NCBI GenBank assembly: GCA_903831085.1
Contig: CAIKWE010000044.1
Coordinates: 89,138 to 153,137, forward strand
Direction: 5' to 3'
Origin: an uncultured Verrucomicrobiota bacterium
GTDB taxonomy: Bacteria; Verrucomicrobiota; Kiritimatiellia; Kiritimatiellales; Tichowtungiaceae
Length of the DNA stretch: 64,000 bases
Within the stretch, counting starts at the first letter, position 1. Each line of letters opens with the position of its first letter. Both the position numbers and the translations under genes were made by a program. Shown here one piece after another: positions 18,412 to 26,539 of the stretch. Below the pieces are notes generated by a model. It ran no database searches, was not told the origin of the DNA, and saw only the letters and a list, made by a program, of their open reading frames with translations.

Positions 18412-20174
18412 TTGTGAAGATGAAAAAACTGACGCTGCTGTGCACGCGCTTCTCGCAGGAGAAGACGTTGGCGGCGTTGCGCGATCTCGGCGTGGTGCAT
18501 TTACAGCACGTTCAGCCGCCGGAGGGCGGCGATCTGGAAAAGGCGCACGACCATTTCGCCCACCTGCAGCGGGCGCTGGAAGTGCTGCCGAAGCATCCGC
18601 ACGCCGCGCCATCCGGAAAAACACCGGACGAAACGGTTGAGGCGGTTTGGAATTTGATTCACCGCAAACAGGCGCTGACCGAGCAGATTGAAACGCTCGA
18701 TATGGAAGTCCGCCGTTACGAACCGTTCGGCAGTTTTTCTCCAGAAGCGGTTCGCGAACTGGCGGCTAAAGGCATTAGTGTTAAACTGTACAAAGCGCCT
18801 GCGAAAGTGCGGCTGGAGATACCGGCCGACATTTCAATGGTTGAACTGAGCCGCACCCGTAACACAGTTTGTTTCGCGCTGATCGGGCGCGGTGGAATAA
18901 CGGTTGATGCCGAAGAGGTTGCTCTGCTGGCACGGTCGCTGGCGGAGATGCGCAAACAACTTGAAACACTTCGCGCGGAATCGGAACGGACGGATGCCGA
19001 ATTTCACAGCTATGCCGGCGATCACGACGCTGTCGCCGCGCTGGCCGAAGAGGCAATGGACAGCGTGCGTTATCTCGAAGCGCGAACCGGCATGGGTTCT
19101 GCCGAAGAGATTGTTTACCTGCGCGGCTTCTTCCCATGTGAAAGGGAATCCGCCGTCCGCCACGCGGCGGAGGCTGGCGGCTGGGCGGCGATGATTTACG
19201 ACATTGCCTCTGAAGATAATCCGCCGACCTTGCTGCGCAATCCGAAATGGGTCAGCCCGATTCAGGCGGTTTTCAAAATTATCGGCGTGACGCCCGGTTA
19301 CCATGAAGTGGATATCAGCGCGCTGTTCCTTATCTTCTTCAGCATCTTTTTTGCTATGCTGGTCGGCGATGCGGGATACGGGGCTCTTTTTATTCTTCTG
19401 ACGGCGTTCGGTAAACTCAAATTCCGCAAGGCTCCGCAGGAAGTGTTTAATCTGCTCCTGATCACCGGTGTCTGCACGGTTGTATGGGGCATACTGACCG
19501 GCTCATACTTCGGTCTATCCGATATTCCTGCTCCGCTTAGGCAGTTGCGGCTGGGCTGGCTGACCGGGCCGGGTGCGGACAAGAACCTCATGCTGCTCTG
19601 TTTTCTGCTGGGTACCGTGCATCTGACCATCGCTCATGTGTGGAATACGTTTCGAATGATTAACACCTGGCAGGCCTTGGCGCAGATCGGTTGGATCGGA
19701 TCGACCTGGACTATGTTTTTCGCCGCCCGTACGCTGGTGCTCAGCGCGCCGTTTCCTCTGGCCATGACTTGGGTGCTGGCCTTCAGCATCGTATTGATTG
19801 TGCTGTTCATGAATCCGGTGCAAAAAATCAAAAGTGAATGGTTTAACTACGTCATTCTTCCGCTGAATATCGTTAGCAACTTTGTGGATGTGGTTTCCTA
19901 TGTCCGTCTGTTTGCCGTCGGCGCGGCGTCTTTTGCTTTGGCGAATGCGTTTAATCAGATGGCGATGGACATTGGGTTCAGCAGTTTTCTGGGCGGGCTG
20001 GGCGCTTCGCTGATTCTTTTTATTGCGCATGCAGGAAATATTGCGTTGTCGGCGATGGGCGTCATGGTTCACGGCATCCGGTTGAACACGCTCGAATTCT
20101 CAGGGCATATCGGTGTGCAGTGGGCAGGCCGGAAATACAATCCGTTCCGAAAGATTTCAGAAATAAACGCATAA
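18408..20174 (+). CDS. atpI: V/A-type ATPase membrane subunit I (a-type)
   Basis: Membrane stator subunit that carries the ion half-channels. I start at the ATG at 18408 (MIVKMKKLTLLCTRFSQEKTL), which overlaps the atpD stop by 4 nt; the longer ORF reads back through atpD. Residues 1 to about 310 form the soluble coiled-coil arm. After this come seven or eight membrane helices, including FFSIFFAMLVGDAGYGALFILL and the channel helix VVSYVRLFAVGAASFALANAFNQMA with the conserved arginine that acts on the ring carboxylate. It is 588 aa, normal for bacterial subunit I. Confidence 0.93.
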   Translation: MIVKMKKLTLLCTRFSQEKTLAALRDLGVVHLQHVQPPEGGDLEKAHDHFAHLQRALEVLPKHPHAAPSGKTPDETVEAVWNLIHRKQALTEQIETLDMEVRRYEPFGSFSPEAVRELAAKGISVKLYKAPAKVRLEIPADISMVELSRTRNTVCFALIGRGGITVDAEEVALLARSLAEMRKQLETLRAESERTDAEFHSYAGDHDAVAALAEEAMDSVRYLEARTGMGSAEEIVYLRGFFPCERESAVRHAAEAGGWAAMIYDIASEDNPPTLLRNPKWVSPIQAVFKIIGVTPGYHEVDISALFLIFFSIFFAMLVGDAGYGALFILLTAFGKLKFRKAPQEVFNLLLITGVCTVVWGILTGSYFGLSDIPAPLRQLRLGWLTGPGADKNLMLLCFLLGTVHLTIAHVWNTFRMINTWQALAQIGWIGSTWTMFFAARTLVLSAPFPLAMTWVLAFSIVLIVLFMNPVQKIKSEWFNYVILPLNIVSNFVDVVSYVRLFAVGAASFALANAFNQMAMDIGFSSFLGGLGASLILFIAHAGNIALSAMGVMVHGIRLNTLEFSGHIGVQWAGRKYNPFRKISEINA

Positions 20175-20189
20175 AAAGGAGGAAGTGAT

Positions 20190-20639
20190 ATGGATGCAAC
20201 AATGATGAAAGCGTTGGCGGAGGCCGGTGGTGTGGCGGCTCTCTGTCTGGCGGCGATCGGTTCAGGGGTCGGTGCTGGTGTTGCGGGGATGTCCGCCGCC
20301 GGGTGCTGGAAAAAGTGTTATGCGCAGAACAAAGCGGCACCGTTTATTCTGGTCGTCTTTATCGGCGCGCCGCTGTCGCAGACCATCTACGGTATGATTC
20401 TGATGAACGCCATCCGGAATGCGCAGTCTTTTGTCAGCTGGCCCGCCATGATGATGACCGGCATACTGGGCGGCATTGCTCTGGGTGTTTCAGCCTGGTA
20501 TCAAGGTAAAGCTGGCGCGGCTTGCGCCGACGCGCAGGCCGAAACAGGACAGGGCTTTGGCAACTATCTGATGACGATTGGCATTGTTGAGACGGTCGCC
20601 CTTTTTGTGCTGGTATTCAGTCTGGGCACACTGAAATAA
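20190..20639 (+). CDS. atpK: V/A-type ATPase proteolipid subunit K (rotor ring), likely Na+-binding
   Basis: Rotor-ring subunit of 149 aa with four membrane helices, i.e. two fused hairpins. A strong AAGGAGG site precedes the ATG. The ring carboxylate is E134 (GIVETVALFVLV). Compared from memory with the Na+-binding Enterococcus hirae NtpK, Q64 (PLSQTIYG) matches NtpK Q65, Q105 (YQGKAGAA) matches Q110, and E134 matches E139; NtpK T64 is replaced by Ser. These are the side chains that coordinate Na+ there, so a sodium-coupled enzyme is likely. The first hairpin lacks its own carboxylate, as in NtpK. It is the last gene of the operon. Confidence 0.9.
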   Translation: MDATMMKALAEAGGVAALCLAAIGSGVGAGVAGMSAAGCWKKCYAQNKAAPFILVVFIGAPLSQTIYGMILMNAIRNAQSFVSWPAMMMTGILGGIALGVSAWYQGKAGAACADAQAETGQGFGNYLMTIGIVETVALFVLVFSLGTLK

Positions 20640-20641
20640 AA

Positions 20642-20695
20642 AGTGTGGCAGCGGAATCCCTGCCGCTGTGCAGAGGCTGGAAGCCTCTGCCACAT
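20642..20695. repeat. REP-like double hairpin after the V-ATPase operon
   Basis: Two adjacent hairpins, CAGCGG...CCGCTG and GCAGAGGCT-GGA-AGCCTCTGC, are framed by GTGGCA/TGCCAC. They start right after the atpK stop and probably end or attenuate the operon transcript. The form resembles a REP element. Confidence 0.6.
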
Positions 20696-20766
20696 TTTCC
20701 AATATTTGGAACAAAATATTCCAGACATTGGAAACTTTAATCAGTAGTTTGTCCGAACATTGGAAG
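20696..20766. repeat. Three palindrome copies in the pheS leader
   Basis: TTTTCCAATATTTGGAA (20696-20712, exact), TTCCAGACATTGGAA (20719-20733) and TCCGAACATTGGAAG (20752-20766) lie within 71 bp. The first two can pair with each other. The right arm of the third supplies the GGAAGAG that acts as ribosome-binding site for pheS, six bases before its ATG. Confidence 0.7.
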
Positions 20767-20770
20767 AGAT

Positions 20771-21757
20771 ATGAACCTGCAGGAACTCAATCAGATCAGA
20801 GAAACGGCGCTGACGGAAGCGCGCGGAGCGGCGGATGCCGCTACGCTCGAAGCCGTGCGCATTAAATACCTTGGCCGAAACGGACTGCTTCCCGACGTGA
20901 TGGCCCAGCTTAAAGAGGTGCCGAACGAAGAAAAGCCCGCCTTCGGCAAAGGAGCCAATGCCCTCAAGAATGAACTGGCCGAACTGATCAAAGAGCGGCA
21001 GGGCGCGCTGACTTCCGGCGTGAAATCCGGCGCGACTTTCGATCCGACGCTGCCGGGCCTCTGGCCGGAACTTGGCTCCGAGCATCCGATCAGCAAAGTG
21101 ACGGCGCGCATTGTTGAAATTTTTCAGTCGATCGGTTTCACCGTCGCCGACGGGCCGGATATTGAAACGGTCTGGAACAACTTCGACGCGCTCAATACGC
21201 CCGCCGACCATCCGTCGCGCGACGAGCAGGACACCTTTTATCTGAACAGCGGCGACCTGCTGCGCTGCCACACCTCGCCGGTGCAGGTGCGCTACATGGA
21301 AAGCCACCAGCCGCCGATCCGCATTATCGCGCCCGGACGCTGTTACCGCCGCGACACACCGGACGCCACGCACAGCGCCAACTTTCATCAGGTGGAAGGA
21401 CTCTTTGTGGCCGAAAAAGTTTCGATGGCCGACCTCAAGGGCACGCTGGCCTACTTCGCCAAACAGTTTCTCGGCGACGAAGTGAAAATCCGTTTCCGTC
21501 CGCATTTCTTTCCATTCACCGAACCGAGCTTTGAAGTGGACTTCTTTTTCGAAGTCGGCGGCAAGAGCCGCTGGATTGAAATTCTCGGCGCGGGCATGGT
21601 CGATCCGAACGTTTTCCGCAAAGTCGGCTACGATCCGGATAAAGTCACCGGCTTCGCCTTCGGCATGGGCATCGAGCGCCTCGCCATGATCATGTACGGC
21701 ATCAAAGATATTCGTATGCTCTACGAAAACGACGTGCGCTTCCTGTCGCAGTTTTAA
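20771..21757 (+). CDS. pheS: Phenylalanine-tRNA ligase alpha subunit
   Basis: Catalytic subunit of the alpha2-beta2 enzyme that charges tRNA-Phe. It has an N-terminal coiled-coil arm (MNLQELNQIRETALTEARGAAD). The class II core includes motif 2 GRCYRRDTPDATHSANFHQVEG, the FTEPSFEVDFFFE segment, and motif 3 GIERLAMIMYGIKDIRMLYENDVRFLSQF. At 328 aa it is full length. The beta subunit gene pheT, often next to pheS, is not here; a phosphofructokinase gene follows after 8 bp instead. Confidence 0.96.
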   Translation: MNLQELNQIRETALTEARGAADAATLEAVRIKYLGRNGLLPDVMAQLKEVPNEEKPAFGKGANALKNELAELIKERQGALTSGVKSGATFDPTLPGLWPELGSEHPISKVTARIVEIFQSIGFTVADGPDIETVWNNFDALNTPADHPSRDEQDTFYLNSGDLLRCHTSPVQVRYMESHQPPIRIIAPGRCYRRDTPDATHSANFHQVEGLFVAEKVSMADLKGTLAYFAKQFLGDEVKIRFRPHFFPFTEPSFEVDFFFEVGGKSRWIEILGAGMVDPNVFRKVGYDPDKVTGFAFGMGIERLAMIMYGIKDIRMLYENDVRFLSQF

Positions 21758-21765
21758 GGGACTCT

Positions 21766-23064
21766 ATGAGCAGAATGATTCCCATCGAAACGCTTGGCGA
21801 ATGCAAAGTGGATTCGCCGTTTCAGGCGCAGCGGCAGGAATTTTTTAATGACGACAACGGGATAATCTACCGGGTGCATTCGCTGGATTATCCGGCGGGA
21901 TCGTCGGCGGACGAAATTGAATACTTCCAGCGGGCGGGCGCCCGCGAAAAAATCTATTTCAAACCGGACGAAGTTACTGTCGGCGTGGTGACCTGCGGCG
22001 GGCTTTGTCCGGGGCTCAACGACGTTATCCGCGCGGTGACGTTCTGCGCACTCGAAGGCTACGGTGTCAAAAAAGTGCTCGGCTTTCAGTACGGCTATGA
22101 AGGACTGGTTGCCAAATATGCTCATCCGCCGGTCGAACTGGACACCGATAACACCGACGACATTCATGAAAAAGGCGGCACCATTCTGAAGACCTCACGC
22201 GGCCCGCAGGATGCCAAAGAGATGGTCCGCACGTTGCGCCAGTACAAGGTGGACATTCTCATCACGATCGGCGGCGACGGCACGCTGCGCGGGGCTCATG
22301 CCATTCAGGATGAGATTACTGCTCAAGGGCTGAAGATCGCCGTGATCGGTGTGCCCAAGACGATAGATAATGATATTGGCGTCATTGAGCGGTCGTTCGG
22401 TTATGAAACGGCTGTGCAAGGCGCCTGGGGCGTGGTCAACTGCGCGCATGTGGAGGCTAAGTCCAACCGCCACGGCGTCGGGCTGATCAAGCTGATGGGC
22501 CGCGAGTCGGGCTGGATCGCTTCTTCGACCGCCACCTCCAACAGCAACGTCAACTTCTGCCTGATTCCGGAAGTGCCGTTTGACCTCGACGGGCCGAATG
22601 GATTTTTTGAACATCTCCGGCAGCGGCTGGAACGCAAAGATCACGCCGTGGTGGTGGTCGCCGAGGGCGCGGGACAAAACCTGATTCCGCACAAAGAGAC
22701 CCAAGACAAATCCGGCAACAAAAAGCTGGCGGATATCGGGGTTTTCCTGCGCGACGAAATGCAGCGCTGGTTCGCCGAGAAGAACTGCGAAATTAATGTG
22801 AAATATTTTGATCCCAGTTATTTGATCCGCAGCACACCGGCCAACGCCAACGACGCGGAATACTGCCTCTTTCTCGGTTACAACGCGATGCACGCCGCGA
22901 TGGCCGGTAAAACCGGCATGGTGGTCGGGTTGCATAACAGCCGGCTGGTGCACATACCAATGTTTATGATTAACGAGCGCAAACTGGTTGATCCGCGCGG
23001 ATGGAACTGGCAGACGGTTCTGCAGACAACGTATCAGTCTGCCCGCATGGTGAATGAAAGGTAG
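21766..23064 (+). CDS. pfkA: 6-phosphofructokinase, ATP-type member of the PPi-PFK lineage
   Basis: Phosphorylates fructose 6-phosphate in glycolysis. The long N-terminal extension before VGVVTCGGLCPGLNDVIRA, and the total of 432 aa, place it with plant/trypanosome/TP0108-like enzymes rather than the 320-aa E. coli type. The phosphoryl-donor site reads GGDGT (169-173): Gly at the position equal to E. coli Gly104, which favours ATP, whereas PPi enzymes have Asp. The second site is PKTIDND (197-203) with Lys as in PPi-type ancestry. The Gly-Lys pair is that of ATP-dependent members of this lineage. Its stop abuts a short hairpin that separates it from convergent nnr. Confidence 0.88.
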   Translation: MSRMIPIETLGECKVDSPFQAQRQEFFNDDNGIIYRVHSLDYPAGSSADEIEYFQRAGAREKIYFKPDEVTVGVVTCGGLCPGLNDVIRAVTFCALEGYGVKKVLGFQYGYEGLVAKYAHPPVELDTDNTDDIHEKGGTILKTSRGPQDAKEMVRTLRQYKVDILITIGGDGTLRGAHAIQDEITAQGLKIAVIGVPKTIDNDIGVIERSFGYETAVQGAWGVVNCAHVEAKSNRHGVGLIKLMGRESGWIASSTATSNSNVNFCLIPEVPFDLDGPNGFFEHLRQRLERKDHAVVVVAEGAGQNLIPHKETQDKSGNKKLADIGVFLRDEMQRWFAEKNCEINVKYFDPSYLIRSTPANANDAEYCLFLGYNAMHAAMAGKTGMVVGLHNSRLVHIPMFMINERKLVDPRGWNWQTVLQTTYQSARMVNER

Positions 23065-23086
23065 GGACGCCTCGCCGAGGCGTCCG
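23062..23086. repeat. Short GC-rich hairpin between convergent pfkA and nnr
   Basis: TAGGGACGCCTCG-C-CGAGGCGTCC forms a 10-bp stem starting at the pfkA stop codon, nine bases before the end of nnr. It has the same style as hairpins at 20642 and 59749 and may work as a bidirectional terminator or REP element. Confidence 0.5.
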
Positions 23087-23094
23087 TCTATGAA

Positions 23095-24594
23095 TCAATG
23101 CGACTGCAGGAAGCGGAAAGCGTCGGGCAGAGCTTCAATGATGTCACTGGCAATCAGCGCGGACTGTGTGTAGTCGTGCGCGGCGATATCACCCGCAATG
23201 CCGTGCAGATAAACGGCCGTCATCGCCGCATCAAAGGCTTCCATTCCTTGGCCGAGAAAGCCGGTCAGTAGTCCGGCGAGCACATCGCCGGAGCCGCCGG
23301 TCGCCATGCCCGGATTGCCGGTCAGATTCACAGCCAGTTTATGTTCCAGCTCAGCAACGATGGTTCCGGCACCTTTCAGAACAATCGTCTTTCCGGTTTC
23401 TTCAGCGGCTTCCCGCGCTTGTGCCCAGCGGTCGGTGACCGGTTTGCCGAAGAGCCTTTCAAATTCGCCCGGATGGGGCGTGAGCACCACCGGACATTTT
23501 GCCTTGGCGATTTGTTTTGGTGTGACACAGAGCGCATCGGCATCGAGCACCAGAGGAACCTTACACTGTTTCAAAAGCCGTTCGATTGCTTCGGGAGATT
23601 GTCCGAGGCCGGGGCCGGCGAGCACCGCAGTTATTTTTTTCCAATGTTTGGAAAAATCTACGGTTAAAGTTCCAAGGTCTGGAAACGGATGAACCATCAC
23701 TTCAGGTCCGCAGGCTTTCGCGACAATCGGATAAACTTCTTCGGGCGTGAGAACGCTGACGAGTCCCGCGCCGGAGCGCAGCGCGGCGCGCGCCGCCATC
23801 GCAATGGCGCCGGTGAAACCTTTAGAGCCGCCGATGAGCAGAACGTGGCCGTAACTTCCTTTATGGCTGTCACGTTCGCGGCGCGGAATAAAAATATCGG
23901 AACGGTCAATCAGCGCCGCCTCTTCGCAACCTGCGGTATCTTCGATGAATTCGAACGGAATGCCGATGTCGATGACTTCAACGCTTCCGGTGTATGGAAG
24001 CGCCTCAGGGCGGATGAGTCCGGTTTTCGGCAGGCCGATGGTGAGAGTCATGTCGGCTTTAACGGCGGGACCGTCGGCGATGCCGCTGTCGGCGTCAATG
24101 CCGGACGGAATGTCGACGGCGAGCACAAAGGCGTGCTGTCCTTCAGCATTAATCCATTCGATGAGTTTGCTCATGAAACCGCGCGGCGCACCTTTAGATC
24201 CGGTGCCGAGCAGACCATCGATGATCAGGTCGGGATCTGTTTTCGGGATGAGGTCGTTGGCGCTGTGGACTTCTTTTGGAATGATTCCGGCCCGCACCAT
24301 TTTTTTGAGATGGAGCTGTGCGTCACCTTTGACCTGACTCTGCGATCCGCAGAGCCAGACTTCGATATCGAGGTCGGTTTGTGAAAGCTCCGTCGCGGCG
24401 GAAAAGATGTCGCCGCCATTGTTGCCGGTTCCGGCGATCAGCAGGATAGAGTGTCCGCCGCGGCTGGCGAGCGCGTCGCGGGCGATGTCGGCGACGCCTT
24501 GTCCGGCACGGCGCATGAGTTCCTCGCCCGTCACGCCGTCTTCAATCGTGTGGCGATCAAGCTCGCGCATTTCCGCTGCGGAAACGGTTTTCAT
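23095..24594 (-). CDS. nnr: Bifunctional NAD(P)H-hydrate epimerase / ADP-dependent dehydratase
   Basis: Repairs hydrated NAD(P)H. The N-terminal half is the YjeF epimerase domain (MKTVSAAEMRELDRHTIEDGVTGEELMRRAG, GNNGGD, VDIPSGIDADSG). The C-terminal half is the ribokinase-like ATP/ADP-dependent dehydratase (GHVLLIGGSKGFTGAIAMAARAALRSGAG, LTPHPGEFERL, NPGMATGGSGDVLAGLLTGFL). At 499 aa it is a normal fused Nnr. It is the last gene of the tol-pal-GGDEF-pdxJ-nnr cluster and overlaps pdxJ by 4 nt. Two palindrome copies (23639 exact, 23670 one mismatch) lie in frame and encode the stretch FPDLGTLTVDFSKHWKK between the two dehydratase motifs. Confidence 0.95.
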   Translation of the reverse strand: MKTVSAAEMRELDRHTIEDGVTGEELMRRAGQGVADIARDALASRGGHSILLIAGTGNNGGDIFSAATELSQTDLDIEVWLCGSQSQVKGDAQLHLKKMVRAGIIPKEVHSANDLIPKTDPDLIIDGLLGTGSKGAPRGFMSKLIEWINAEGQHAFVLAVDIPSGIDADSGIADGPAVKADMTLTIGLPKTGLIRPEALPYTGSVEVIDIGIPFEFIEDTAGCEEAALIDRSDIFIPRRERDSHKGSYGHVLLIGGSKGFTGAIAMAARAALRSGAGLVSVLTPEEVYPIVAKACGPEVMVHPFPDLGTLTVDFSKHWKKITAVLAGPGLGQSPEAIERLLKQCKVPLVLDADALCVTPKQIAKAKCPVVLTPHPGEFERLFGKPVTDRWAQAREAAEETGKTIVLKGAGTIVAELEHKLAVNLTGNPGMATGGSGDVLAGLLTGFLGQGMEAFDAAMTAVYLHGIAGDIAAHDYTQSALIASDIIEALPDAFRFLQSH

Positions 24595-25313
24595 GCTTTG
24601 TATTCTGACATAGCGGCGAGCATTTCGCGAACCGCATTTTCCAGCCCTTGGAAGACGGCGCGGGCGATGATGCTGTGGCCGATATTAAGCGTGTCCAGAT
24701 GCGGGATTTTCAGGATGGATGTGATGTTGTCGAGGTTGATGCCGTGGCCGGCGTTGACCTGCAGACCAAGGGCGTGAGCGCACTTCGCGCCGGCGATCAG
24801 TTTTTGCAGAAGCCGTTCCGCTTTTTCCGGATCGGTTGCGTCGCAGAACGAACCGGTATGCAGTTCGACGACACGCGCCCCGGTTTTTGCGGAAGACGCG
24901 ATAATTTTTTCGTCCGGTTCAACAAACAGGCTGACGACGGAGCCGTTGTCCTGGAGCCGCTTGACGGTTTTTTCCAATGCTTGGAAATTTCCGATGACAT
25001 CGAGGCCGCCCTCCGTGGTGAGCTCCTGCCGCTTTTCAGGAACGAGGCAGACTTCAGCCGGTTTGACATCGAGCGCGATGCGGACAATCTCTTCCGAGTT
25101 GGCCATCTCGAGGTTGATAGGGATCGGGCAGGCTTTGCTGAGAAGGTAAACGTCGGAATCCTGAATGTGACGGCGGTCTTCGCGCAGGTGAACCGTGATG
25201 CTGACGGCTCCGGCTTTCGCACAGATCTTCGCGGCGGCGAGCGGGTCGGGATAGCTGGTGCCACGCGCCTGACGCAGGGTTGCAACGTGATCAATGTTTA
25301 CGCCGAGTTTCAT
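24591..25313 (-). CDS. pdxJ: Pyridoxine 5'-phosphate synthase PdxJ
   Basis: Condenses 3-amino-2-oxopropyl phosphate with 1-deoxyxylulose 5-phosphate in vitamin B6 synthesis. I start at the ATG at 25313 because MKLGVNIDHVATLRQARGTSYPDP is the standard PdxJ start. HLREDRRHIQDSD, NLEMAN, CLVPEKRQELTTEGGLD and VNAGHGINLDN are all present. At 240 aa it is full length. It overlaps the upstream GGDEF gene by 23 nt and nnr by 4 nt. Two palindrome copies (24639, 24972) encode FQGLENA and FQALEKT. Confidence 0.97.
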   Translation of the reverse strand: MKLGVNIDHVATLRQARGTSYPDPLAAAKICAKAGAVSITVHLREDRRHIQDSDVYLLSKACPIPINLEMANSEEIVRIALDVKPAEVCLVPEKRQELTTEGGLDVIGNFQALEKTVKRLQDNGSVVSLFVEPDEKIIASSAKTGARVVELHTGSFCDATDPEKAERLLQKLIAGAKCAHALGLQVNAGHGINLDNITSILKIPHLDTLNIGHSIIARAVFQGLENAVREMLAAMSEYKA

Positions 25314-26505
25314 GTTTGGCCTTTTCCGCATGTTGCGCGGGATCGTAAACCAGACAGGCGGCGGTGTTCCAGCCGCGAATCACTTCAAGCGCGCGGTAGG
25401 CGCCGCTGAAGAGAACACCCAGGGTACGCCCGTGTTCCGGATACGCGGTGATACCAACGCTGATGGCGGTTTTGATTTGTTTGCCGCCGGAAATAAAAAC
25501 CTCTTTTTGTACAGCTTCGCGCAGACGGGTCGCGATCATTTCACCCTGTTGCAGGGTGCAGCGAGCGAGGATGAGAAAGTCGTCGCGGTGGTAGCGTCCG
25601 ATCAGGTCGCAGTCGCGGGTGAGCTTCTGGAGGATTTTGCCGACACCGGCGATTACACCGTCGGCGGACTCCTCGCCGTGCAGTTTGATGATATGGTCAA
25701 TACGGCTTATACCGACGCAGAGCAGAGCGGCCTGTCCCTTTTTCATGCGGATTTCAGCGAGGTATTTGCGTATGTAAGAACCAATGAGGTCGGGCCGGAG
25801 CACGCCGGTGAGCGGATCGAGCGAGGAATTTTTGGTTTCCCTGCCGAGTTCGCCGACGACTTCTTCTTCGGGTGTATCCTTCTTTTCCTCTACGATGGCC
25901 GGTGCCGGCGCGATGGCAAACGGAAGCGGATTGTCAAAATCGACGGTTTCGAGCGCCTGAGTGGCGGCGTCAACGAGAGCTGGTGTATGGAGGCCGTGCA
26001 GGGGGAAACTGCTGACACCGGCGCGGAAGGTCTTCACGCCGGGCACGGCGGCGACTGCTTTTTTCAGATCGATCATCATGTGCCGGGCCACTGAGGGTAC
26101 GTTTTCCTCTTCGGTATCGATGATTGCGGCCACACAGTCTTCACGGAACAGGCAGGCTTTATCTGAAACGTGCCGGATCGTATTTTTGAGTGCGGCGAGC
26201 AGTTCTTCCTGCACCTTCCGCTTGTCAGGCTCTTCGGTGTCGAACTGCACGATGAGAACGCCGAAGCCGGAGGATACGCGGTTAATTTTGCTGAGGTAGC
26301 GGGAGACCTGAATGAAAAAGAAATAGTTGCAGTCTTCAACCGTTGTGAGGGCGTCTTCACCCACCATGATCATTCGGTGGAAGCGGTAGGTGCTGCTGAT
26401 CAGGGTGATGATTGCAAATGAAATGACCACCACAAACAACAGCTGCCCGGCTTGCGCCAAGGGCAGCTGTGCGATCAGTGAGAGCTGTAGAATGGAACAC
26501 AGCAT
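25291..26505 (-). CDS. Membrane protein with two degenerate GGDEF domains
   Basis: One membrane helix (about 19-41) anchors two tandem GGDEF-fold domains. Domain 1 (about 78-190) keeps the fold motifs (FGVLIVQFD, RAGVSSFPLHG) but has LFREDCVAAI where the active-site signature belongs. Domain 2 (about 228-372) opens with DPLTGVLRPDLIGSYI and ends with SVGITAYPEHG, but its signature is RYHRDDF (304-310) instead of RYGGDEF. Both are therefore unlikely to make c-di-GMP and may bind GTP, c-di-GMP or a protein. The gene follows pal in the tol-pal cluster and overlaps pdxJ, so its job may lie in the envelope or cell division; that is inference. Confidence 0.8.
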   Translation of the reverse strand: MLCSILQLSLIAQLPLAQAGQLLFVVVISFAIITLISSTYRFHRMIMVGEDALTTVEDCNYFFFIQVSRYLSKINRVSSGFGVLIVQFDTEEPDKRKVQEELLAALKNTIRHVSDKACLFREDCVAAIIDTEEENVPSVARHMMIDLKKAVAAVPGVKTFRAGVSSFPLHGLHTPALVDAATQALETVDFDNPLPFAIAPAPAIVEEKKDTPEEEVVGELGRETKNSSLDPLTGVLRPDLIGSYIRKYLAEIRMKKGQAALLCVGISRIDHIIKLHGEESADGVIAGVGKILQKLTRDCDLIGRYHRDDFLILARCTLQQGEMIATRLREAVQKEVFISGGKQIKTAISVGITAYPEHGRTLGVLFSGAYRALEVIRGWNTAACLVYDPAQHAEKAKHETRRKH

Positions 26506-26539
26506 GTAAAGGTCGCTTCAGGCGGATGCGACGCTGTGC

